Positions 53,045 to 59,630 of a DNA stretch of 64,000 bases are shown one piece after another (positions within the stretch are counted from its first letter, which is position 1; each line of letters begins with the position of its first letter). The notes under the pieces are model-generated. The model was not told where the DNA came from. It made no database searches and worked only from the letters and a program-made list of their open reading frames with translations. The DNA comes from Lachnospiraceae bacterium (lineage in GTDB: Bacteria; Bacillota_A; Clostridia; Lachnospirales; Lachnospiraceae). Both the position numbers and the translations under genes were made by a program. The stretch is from positions 62,001-126,000 of the forward strand of contig SFGN01000004.1 of the NCBI GenBank assembly GCA_004556565.1, written 5' to 3'.

Positions 53045-53470
53045 TTATTCTCTTATCTGATTTTCAGGAATCAAAGAATAGTCATACATTACCTCTGAAT
53101 GATTATCCAACACAAGTACCTTGTCCAATATGTTTCCTGTTAATCTGTCGGTAATTAGTTTATAAATTTTAGAAATTCTGTAATATTTATTTCCTTCTTT
53201 TGCAAAATGATGGTTTTCTTCAACCAATTTATAGCACCATGGAAATTCTCTTCCACTTCTTAATTCTGCATGCAGAGTTTCGCCCTCGCACCATAAACAC
53301 AGTTGAACATCTTGATCAGTATTGTTTCTGAACCTATAATCAATATAATTGTAACTGACAGAAGTACCTGAACTGAACGGGATTCTCTTTCCTTCGTCCG
53401 GGGCAAGCGCATCGGAATGGTTATGAAATTCAGTTGTTTCTAAAGGGCTATGTAAAATCAGCAAGTGTAA
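53045..53470 (-). pseudogene. VanW-family gene fragment (C-terminal part)
   Basis: About 142 codons encode only the C-terminal half of a VanW-family protein: LHSPLETTEFHNHSDA, FSSGTSVSYNYIDYRF and DNHSEVMYDYSLIP are family hallmarks. The N-terminal half is missing, because upstream sequence switches to a YqeG-like gene in another frame near 53470. VanW is an accessory protein of some vancomycin-resistance operons, but homologues are widespread and this fragment is no evidence of resistance. AT-rich relative to surroundings. Confidence 0.8.
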
Positions 53471-53633
53471 TTTGGAATAATTCATCGATTTCCGGTGTTG
53501 AATCTTCACCATGATGAACTAATGTATTATCTATATCAAATATGACCCCTCTGTATCCCAGGTTATATAGTTTGTTATAATCAATTTGAAACACGCTTTC
53601 CGCATATTCAAAAGGGTAAAGAATTTTAAACAT
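53471..53633 (-). pseudogene. YqeG-like HAD phosphatase gene fragment (N-terminal part)
   Basis: The first about 53 codons of a YqeG/HAD-IIIA phosphatase: MFKILYPFEYAESVFQ, then YRGVIFDIDNTLVHHG, which contains the HAD nucleophile motif DIDNT. A good ribosome site (GGAGG, 7 bases) precedes the ATG at 53633. Homology stops near 53475 where VanW-like sequence begins out of frame, so the reading frame ends after 61 codons at 53448. Deletion or recombination joined two unrelated genes. Confidence 0.8.
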
Positions 53634-53681
53634 CTCAGATCCTCCGCTATATTGCCAAAACTGTTTTGCAAGTCAGACCTT

Positions 53682-54346
53682 TTATCTGATATATCCACAT
53701 ACTTTATTAATCTGCTCGTTAAAAGTTCCATTGAACTTGTTTTCAAAAAATGCACCGCCAATCGTAAATCCCCATGGGGATGCTGCTTTGATTTCATCTA
53801 ATCTTTTGTATGTATTTATACTGCCGGCAACACATACAGGAGAAGAAATCTGCGATACAAAACTATTAATTAATGCCGCGGCATCACCTGTATATCTGTA
53901 TCCTAACAAATCAAAACCATAAACACCTTTTTTAAGAAGGTTAACAGCTTCTTCTATCATTCCGTCAACAGTACCCTCCAGTATAGACGGCCGGCCGGTA
54001 ACCTTTCCGACAAATGGCATATATTTCAGATGGTTTTGCCGGCAGAACTCATTTACACAATCAGAATATGAAGTTCCCATGAGAATATCGCATCCACATT
54101 CCAAAGCTATTTTAGCTCCTTCCATAGAAGCTTTTTCTGTGTATGTGACGACCTCTAAAACAGTTGATTTTCCACATTCTTTCATGTACAAAATAGTTCT
54201 TCCATCTGCGCTAAGGGCAGACCCTCTTCTTTGAATCCCCAATATTTTGCCCTGGTATTTTTACATTGTTCAAAAATCTGATAAGCATTCTTCACGGTAC
54301 AATCATTATGTGTCAACATTACAATTAATTCCGGACTGTGATTCAT
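53682..54346 (-). pseudogene. Frameshifted TIM-barrel-like gene
   Basis: A 54-codon frame starts at 54346 (MNHSPELIVMLTHND, with CGGAGG 11 bases upstream) and stops at 54182. The adjacent frame continues to 53682 with KECGKSTVLEVVTYTEKA, FDLLGYRYTGDAAA and VCVAGSINTYKRLDEI. Loss of one T in the CTATTTTG run near 54190 would explain the break and restores a continuous protein of about 221 aa. The GSINT and GFTIGGAFFE segments look like the phosphate-binding end of a TIM barrel. I cannot name the enzyme. Confidence 0.72.
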
Positions 54347-54652
54347 AAGTAAACTAACCTCCGATGCTAAAAGTCTATATTTATGGACAAGTATGTATAA
54401 ATATGTAACATTTTACAACATAATCTGCATGTTATCAAATATTATTATCACTTTCTGTACTGATTCGGGCTATAATTCTTACTGGTGTCCCAGTCAGAGG
54501 TCTTTTTGATCTTTTCGTTGTGATTCCGGCGGGCTTGTGATATCATTTTTTTAGAGACTCGTGGTAAATTTGTCAGTGAGAATCTGTGAAAAAGCCATGT
54601 TTACGGCATTAAGCAGTATATGATCATATCATGTGAAAAGGGGGTCCAGAAT
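54347..54652. other. AT-rich intergenic stretch with a 32-codon minus frame
   Basis: About 306 bases. The only frame worth noting is on the minus strand at 54546-54448, ending KKTSDWDTSKNYSPNQYRK. That reads like a protein C-terminus, but it has no ribosome site or upstream continuation. Probably debris of a lost gene. Confidence 0.25.
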
Positions 54653-55210
54653 ATGATTAACCAGGCCATTGAATTTGCAACAAAAGCCCATGAAGGACAG
54701 TACAGGAAAGGTACAAAAAGACCGTATATCGTTCACCCGATAGAGGTGGCGGATATTGTGACGACAATGACCCGGGATGAAGAAGTCATCAGTGCGGCGG
54801 TACTGCATGATACGATTGAGGACTGTAAAGGAATCACGGAAGAAGTGATTGCAGAGCAGTTCGGCAGCAGGGTGGCATCCCTGGTTGCGGCAGAAAGCGA
54901 GGACAAGTCAAAAAGCTGGGAGGAGCGTAAAAGCACGACAATCCACAGGCTTCGGACAGCACCGAGAGAGGTACAGATGATTGCTTTGGGGGACAAGCTT
55001 TCCAATATGAGAGATATTTGCAGGGATTATCCTGTGGTCGGGGATGGATTGTGGAAGAGATTCCGGATGCAGAGCAAACGGGCAATCGGATGGTATTACA
55101 AAGGCATCCGGGAATCGTTAAGAGAAGCATTTCAGGGGGAAGAAGCATATGAAGAATATAGCAGGCTAGTAACCGAAATGTTTGGGGATGAACCACCCTC
55201 GCTGGAATGA
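54653..55210 (+). CDS. HD-domain small alarmone hydrolase-like protein
   Basis: 185 aa, homologous to the hydrolase half of RelA/SpoT and to MESH1. HD-type metal ligands: HPIEVAD, LHDTIEDC (His-Asp with the adjacent Glu-Asp pair) and the later GDKLSNMRDI Asp. No synthetase, TGS or ACT domains. Expected to remove pyrophosphate from (p)ppGpp or a related nucleotide. The start at 54653 follows GGGGG with 8-base spacing. It could counteract the synthetase at 47627. Confidence 0.85.
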   Translation: MINQAIEFATKAHEGQYRKGTKRPYIVHPIEVADIVTTMTRDEEVISAAVLHDTIEDCKGITEEVIAEQFGSRVASLVAAESEDKSKSWEERKSTTIHRLRTAPREVQMIALGDKLSNMRDICRDYPVVGDGLWKRFRMQSKRAIGWYYKGIRESLREAFQGEEAYEEYSRLVTEMFGDEPPSLE

Positions 55211-55380
55211 AGGGACAGAATTGGGAAAGATTGATTTATCCAAAAGAATTGGATTAATCTGTAAGATAATATATTCATCTTCCTTTATTTAATATAGCAT
55301 TGCAGGTTAAATGCTGCATAATGTATAAGTTGAGGGATATAGTTTCTAAAAATGGTTTTCTGAGAAGGAGGGTTAAGAGG

Positions 55381-57063
55381 ATGAAAAGAAATTTGAAATT
55401 ATTACTTGCTGTGGGGTTGTTTTTGTTTAGTGTTTTGACGCTATATTCCAAAACCGACGTGGTTTATGCAGAGGAAGCAACGATAATAGCGTCAGGAAGC
55501 TGTGGGGATGATTTGCTGTGGATACTGGATTGCGATGGAAAGCTGACTGTCAGTGGAACGGGGGAGATGTATTCATACGTTAAAGAAGAACCAAGCGTAT
55601 TCCTGCCATATAAAGATGTGGTTAAAGAAATAGAGATTAAGCCGGGAGCTGTCAGTATTGGAAGCCGGACATTTTGTTCATTCCAACAGCTTGAAAAAGT
55701 GACTATACCGGAGGGGGTAAGAGTAATAGGGACGGAAGCATTCAAGGAATGCACGTCACTGGAAGAAATCCGGCTTCCGGAAGGCCTTGAGTACATTGAA
55801 GATGCGGCTTTTTCTGACTGTATTGAGCTGTCGAAGATTTATATCCCTCCATCTGTAACAAGATTATATTCTGAAGCGATATCGGGATGCAGCAAGTTAA
55901 AAACAGTTGGACCAGAGGGCGGAGATTATAATATTGAGCTTGGTGCAGGGATACCGGATTGTATATTCCTTGCAAACGAATATATCGAAAGCGTGGTTAT
56001 TCCTGACGGAATCAGTAAGATACCAGATTCTGCATTTAAATATGCGTCGAATCTGAAGAGCGTTATTAGTCCGGATGATGTGAAAGAAATAGGACGTGAA
56101 GCGTTTTACGACTGCGGTAATCTGGAGGATATCGTGATGCCGGAAACTATGCCGAATGTGAAGAGCCACGCATTTACCGGCTCGAACAAAGCAGAAAAGT
56201 ATAACTTTCCTTTCTGTCATGATATTTATGGAACAAAGGATATCACATCGATTTGGACCGGCGAAGTGCTGGAATTAGCTCCGGAGTTTTACAAATACGA
56301 GATTCTTGAAGGGGAGCAGTTGGCGGAGCAGTATACAGAATCAGGAAGCTTCAACGTAATGAGTACAGTTTACTGTATCAGATTTAAAGTGCCCGGAAAG
56401 GTAAAAATCAGGGTGACAAGATCAGATGCAGAGAATTCGGTTTCAACAGATTGGGAATTTGTTGTTTCAGAAAAACCGTTGAAAGACATTTCTGGTTCAG
56501 AATGGTATTTCAATACTGTGAAATCCATTTATCGAAACGGTATTATGACAGGATATGCAAACGGAAATTTTGGACCGGCAGATATTCTTACCAGAGGTCA
56601 GTTTGCGACTGTGTTGTACCGTATGGAAGGAAAACCGGAAATCAGATATAAAGATGTTTTTCCGGACGTCGCAGAAGAGGAATTTTATGCAGAGCCTGTT
56701 GTGTGGGCCTATGAGAATGGAATCATAACCGGATATTCAGACAGTGGGAAATTCGGTCCGTCTGATCCAATCAACAGAGAACAGGCAAATACAATTCTGT
56801 ATCGCTATGCAAAAGCCAAAGGACTTGATACAGATATAAGTTCGGAAAAAACCAATCGTGCAGAAGATTTCCTTGATTATGGAAACGTATCAGAGTATGC
56901 AAAGGAAGCAGTTTCATGGGCTGTCGGAATCCACATGATGATGGGACAGGACAGATTATTAGAGCCGAAGGATAATACAAACCGTGCGGTAGCCGCGGCG
57001 TTGTTGATGAGGTATTATTACTATTATGGCGGAATAGAGGGAATAGTGGTGGAATTCTATTAA
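55381..57063 (+). CDS. Secreted BspA-type leucine-rich-repeat protein with SLH domains
   Basis: 560 aa. The start at 55381 follows AAGGAGGG. Signal peptide LKLLLAVGLFLFSVLTLYS, then BspA-like (LRR_5) repeats from about residue 50 to 290 (LEKVTIPEGVRVIGTEAFK and similar), a beta-rich stretch to about 370, and three SLH repeats at 375-555 (GIMTGYANGNFGPADILTR, GIITGYSDSGKFGPSDPIN). Expected on the cell surface, non-covalently held by secondary cell-wall polymer, with the LRR part for adhesion. The SLH blocks resemble those of the CotH protein at 15842. Confidence 0.9.
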   Translation: MKRNLKLLLAVGLFLFSVLTLYSKTDVVYAEEATIIASGSCGDDLLWILDCDGKLTVSGTGEMYSYVKEEPSVFLPYKDVVKEIEIKPGAVSIGSRTFCSFQQLEKVTIPEGVRVIGTEAFKECTSLEEIRLPEGLEYIEDAAFSDCIELSKIYIPPSVTRLYSEAISGCSKLKTVGPEGGDYNIELGAGIPDCIFLANEYIESVVIPDGISKIPDSAFKYASNLKSVISPDDVKEIGREAFYDCGNLEDIVMPETMPNVKSHAFTGSNKAEKYNFPFCHDIYGTKDITSIWTGEVLELAPEFYKYEILEGEQLAEQYTESGSFNVMSTVYCIRFKVPGKVKIRVTRSDAENSVSTDWEFVVSEKPLKDISGSEWYFNTVKSIYRNGIMTGYANGNFGPADILTRGQFATVLYRMEGKPEIRYKDVFPDVAEEEFYAEPVVWAYENGIITGYSDSGKFGPSDPINREQANTILYRYAKAKGLDTDISSEKTNRAEDFLDYGNVSEYAKEAVSWAVGIHMMMGQDRLLEPKDNTNRAVAAALLMRYYYYYGGIEGIVVEFY

Positions 57064-57084
57064 TAGCAGACATTGATTTTGATG

Positions 57085-57112
57085 GGCTGCCGCATTTCGC
57101 GGCAGCCTGTTT
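57085..57112 (+). terminator. Terminator after LRR/SLH gene
   Basis: Perfect 9-bp stem GGCTGCCGC/GCGGCAGCC with an ATTTC loop and a TGTTTCT tail. Confidence 0.85.
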
Positions 57113-57199
57113 CTATAAAAATAGTTGGGAGGAGGAACTTTATGCGTGTGCCTGGCGGTTAATATGCTCAGAGGTGCAGGAAACGCTCAATGTGATGGA

Positions 57200-57556
57200 T
57201 TAGTCATGTGAGCTGATGCATTTTCCTGTATAGGTATGGATAATCAGCGTTTTGTTATCACTGGTTTCCTCTCGCGGCCAGAAATACTGTTTCATATTAT
57301 TCAGACTTTCCCAAAGCTTCAAATTGGTGCTTCCGTTCATCCCGTTATTTTCAACAGACAGAAATTTAGAAGAATCATTGATGGGTGAAAGCGGAGTGTA
57401 ATCAGCATGTTTTACAGTTTTCTTGATTTCACGCCATCTCTGATTGTCACTTGTAATTTTTTCGCGAAAAATCACGTTAGCACCATTGTCCACTGATTCT
57501 GCTGTAAGGTAAAGTCCGGTTGCTTCATTTTTTATGCGGTAATAACCGCCAGCAAG
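57200..57556 (-). pseudogene. Ricin-type lectin domain remnant
   Basis: About 118 codons on the minus strand read GGYYRIKNEATGLYLTA, then DNQRWREIKK and SSKFLSVENNG, the pattern of a ricin-B beta-trefoil carbohydrate-binding domain. An in-frame TAA at 57557-57559 and no start or signal sequence show that the 5' part is gone. It ends in a normal stop at 57200. Probably the tail of a lost secreted enzyme. Confidence 0.72.
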
Positions 57557-57584
57557 TTACGAAACCGTGGTTTGTTGCACTTTT

Positions 57585-57621
57585 GAAAAAAAATAAAAAA
57601 GTCTGCCGTAACAGCAGACTT
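57585..57621 (-). terminator. Orphan minus-strand terminator
   Basis: AAGTCTGC/GCAGACTT stem whose U-tract runs on the minus strand (TTTTTTATTTTTTTT). No minus-strand gene lies upstream of it now, so it is probably a leftover of a deleted gene. Confidence 0.65.
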
Positions 57622-58012
57622 CGTGTAACCTGGTATCTATAAAAACATCAACAGAGATTATCTTAGCATAGGACACTTAAAATGAATAAAATAGATATGA
57701 GATGCTTGGATAGGAAAAAGTTGTTTTTTAATATGACAAAACATTTGCACATATATCTCTTATGTGATACATTTTTAAAAACAAATTATCTATAGCGCAA
57801 TATATTGGGAAACAGATGTTGACAGCTCATGATCAGAAGGAAATGGATGATGAGGAAGCAGCCGGATATCTGAATATATACTGGAAGAGTGGAGTTTTAT
57901 AAATGATCATGGCAGTATAAAAATATAGTATCTCTAAGTCATATCTTAACCAACATTGTGAATACCTTGTACAGGGAACACAATGGGGTTACGGAGATTA
58001 AGGAGCAGTTTC
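57622..58012. other. AT-rich intergenic stretch
   Basis: 390 bases with no convincing gene. A plus-strand frame of about 40 codons near 57780-57901 (ending AAGYLNIYWKSGVL) has only a weak ribosome site for an internal ATG and no family I know. Confidence 0.3.
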
Positions 58013-58813
58013 ATGAGGAAAAATCTATGGCGTAATAAAAACATAAAAATATTTATGGAAGCAGGACTTGCCGTGCTTTTGGTGTCAGTCATCGGGATTT
58101 ACGGAGTGTTTAGCGGACCAAAAGCAAAAGGAGAGGATTCGGAGAAGCATTTATTAGAGATGGCGGAGGAAGAGAATCGTTCGTCCAGAGAGAATGCCGA
58201 TGAAAATTCCAATGCAAATGCCGGTTCAGGCGGCACAGAGAGTACGGATTCCGGAAACCAGGCGGAGGAAGCAGCAAGCGGTCAGTATCCGATCATGGGC
58301 AGCAGTTCCGTGACGGTGGAACAGATGGTGGATTATTTTAACTCCAGCGGAGAAGACTATCCGGCGCAGCAGCTTGCCCAAGGCGGCGCCGATTCCATCG
58401 AGACATTCTGTCAGATGTATTATGAAGAGGCGGAGGCAGAAGGTGTTCGGGCGGAGGTAGCATTTGCACAGACAATGAAAGAAACCGGCTGGCTCCAGTA
58501 TGGCGGAGATGCTTCAATCGAACAGTTTAATTTTGCAGGAATCGGAACGACCGGGGGCGGTGTACCGGGGAATTCCTATCCGGATGTACGTACCGGAATA
58601 CGGGCGCAGATTCAGCATCTTAAAGCTTATGCGACAGAAGATGCACTGAAGCAGGCCTGTGTGGATGACCGTTATGAATATGTGGTCAAAGGAAGTGCCC
58701 CTTATGTAGAATGGCTCGGACAGCAGGAAAATCCTCAGGGAACGGGCTGGGCAACAGCAGAAAATTACGGAGCATCTATCGTAGCAATGATACAACAACT
58801 AAACGAGATGTGA
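58013..58813 (+). CDS. Membrane-anchored glucosaminidase-domain protein
   Basis: 266 aa. The start at 58013 follows AAGGAG with 7 bases. One membrane helix (FMEAGLAVLLVSVIGIYGVF), a charged and Ser/Gly/Asn linker to about residue 90, then a glucosaminidase (PF01832) domain with VAFAQTMKETGWLQYGG (catalytic Glu in KETG) and NFAGIGTTGGG. Expected to cleave N-acetylglucosaminyl bonds in peptidoglycan outside the membrane. Single gene, followed by a repeat region. Confidence 0.88.
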   Translation: MRKNLWRNKNIKIFMEAGLAVLLVSVIGIYGVFSGPKAKGEDSEKHLLEMAEEENRSSRENADENSNANAGSGGTESTDSGNQAEEAASGQYPIMGSSSVTVEQMVDYFNSSGEDYPAQQLAQGGADSIETFCQMYYEEAEAEGVRAEVAFAQTMKETGWLQYGGDASIEQFNFAGIGTTGGGVPGNSYPDVRTGIRAQIQHLKAYATEDALKQACVDDRYEYVVKGSAPYVEWLGQQENPQGTGWATAENYGASIVAMIQQLNEM

Positions 58814-58819
58814 TTGTAG

Positions 58820-59020
58820 CAGCTCAGCCCGCGCCATTCGCAAAATGCATCTGCGATGCTTTCCCGCTGCAAAAGCAGCTATTTTTGCTCATAACCGGGC
58901 GCTAAGCTCAAAAAAGGTCCACCGGACCTTTTCCTCACATGCTTTGGCAGCTCATAATCGAATTCGCTCTCTCGTTTATGCAAGCATGATTCGCTCACTA
59001 ATTTAATTATGGCTGAGCTG
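58820..59020. repeat. 201-bp inverted-repeat-bounded element
   Basis: CAGCTCAGCC (58820-58829) and GGCTGAGCTG (59011-59020) are perfect 10-bp inverted ends. The inside is rich in small hairpins and includes a GGTCC-ACC-GGACC palindrome. No coding frame. Could be a non-autonomous element or a structured 3' region. Confidence 0.5.
58910..58930. repeat. GGTCCGGTGGACC palindrome family copy 3
   Basis: AAAAAAGGTCC-ACC-GGACCTTTT, the reverse complement orientation of the core seen at 15664 and 32505. With its U-tract it could terminate the glucosaminidase transcript. Confidence 0.7.
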
Positions 59021-59044
59021 ATTTCTTAATATTCTGTAAACAGC

Positions 59045-59073
59045 TTGACAAACTTTCTTCCCACGACTATTAT
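59045..59073 (+). promoter_or_regulatory. Near-consensus promoter upstream of valS
   Basis: TTGACA (59045-59050), 17 bases, TATTAT (59068-59073). It points at valS, but the MITE-like element begins 16 bases further on, so the element would lie in the transcribed leader. Confidence 0.7.
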
Positions 59074-59089
59074 TATGTTAGTTAATTTG

Positions 59090-59229
59090 TAACTGTTCAG
59101 AGCCAAGCAAAATTTCATAAAACAGACGTAAAATGCGTGCATTTTTAAGACTGTTTTTGAAATTTTATTTGGCGGATACGCCACACCGACGAAATGCGAA
59201 GCATTTTGGAGGTTGGCTCTGAACAGTTA
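59090..59229. mobile_element. MITE-like element with 17-bp perfect terminal repeats
   Basis: TAACTGTTCAGAGCCAA (59090-59106) and its exact complement (59213-59229). If the outer TA is taken as a target duplication, the ends are ACTGTTCAGAGCCAA, the behaviour of IS630/Tc1-mariner-type MITEs. Inner parts also pair (AAAATTTCATAAAACAG with CTGTTTTTGAAATTTT; TGGCG-GATA-CGCCA; AAATGC-GAA-GCATTT), so the RNA would fold into one long hairpin. No transposase frame inside. Confidence 0.7.
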
Positions 59230-59231
59230 TG

Positions 59232-59260
59232 TTAATTTAAAGTTAACATAATTGTAAAAT
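59232..59260 (+). promoter_or_regulatory. Weak second valS promoter
   Basis: TTAATT (59232-59237), 17 bases, TAAAAT (59255-59260), starting just outside the right end of the MITE-like element. Confidence 0.35.
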
Positions 59261-59261
59261 A

Positions 59262-59576
59262 TCAAAGGTCGTGAGGAAGAGGAGTACGGTGCTGCTTCTG
59301 TCAGAGAGAACCGTTCGGATGCAAAGAAAATCAGGCTTGTAAGAATAGAAAGCACGCCTGATTGAATATTGCAGCGGCTGTAAGGCGGTTTCAGGAAAGA
59401 ACATCGGAAGGTAGCTTCTGAACCGGATATCTGAACATACCATTAAAAAGGTCAGTAAGATATCCCGTGCTGGTTTACGTTACAGAACTATGAGATATGC
59501 GGCAAAAAGCAGCATATGAACGAAGGTGGTACCACGAAACAGATTCGTCCTTTACATTATGTAAAGGGCGTTTTTT
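59262..59576 (+). promoter_or_regulatory. T-box leader (valine) of valS
   Basis: tRNA-sensing riboswitch that lets valS be read when uncharged tRNA-Val accumulates. The core T-box GGTGGTACCACG is at 59525-59536; AGTA and AGAGAG elements of stem I lie near 59290-59325. A probable specifier codon GTA (Val) at 59411-59413 lies in the GGAAG-GTA-GCTTC loop. The competing terminator is CGTCCTTTACA/TGTAAAGGGCG at 59546-59570 with TTTTTT after it. Confidence 0.93.
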
Positions 59577-59630
59577 AGCATTGTTAAGTTTACTTTTATG
59601 AGGGTACATAAGGAAGACATGGAGGACATT

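Noticed and set aside
53045..53470. Vancomycin-resistance locus suggested by the VanW similarity
   Set aside because: Only the C-terminal half is present, with no vanA/B ligase, vanH, vanX or vanRS; VanW homologues are common outside resistance operons.
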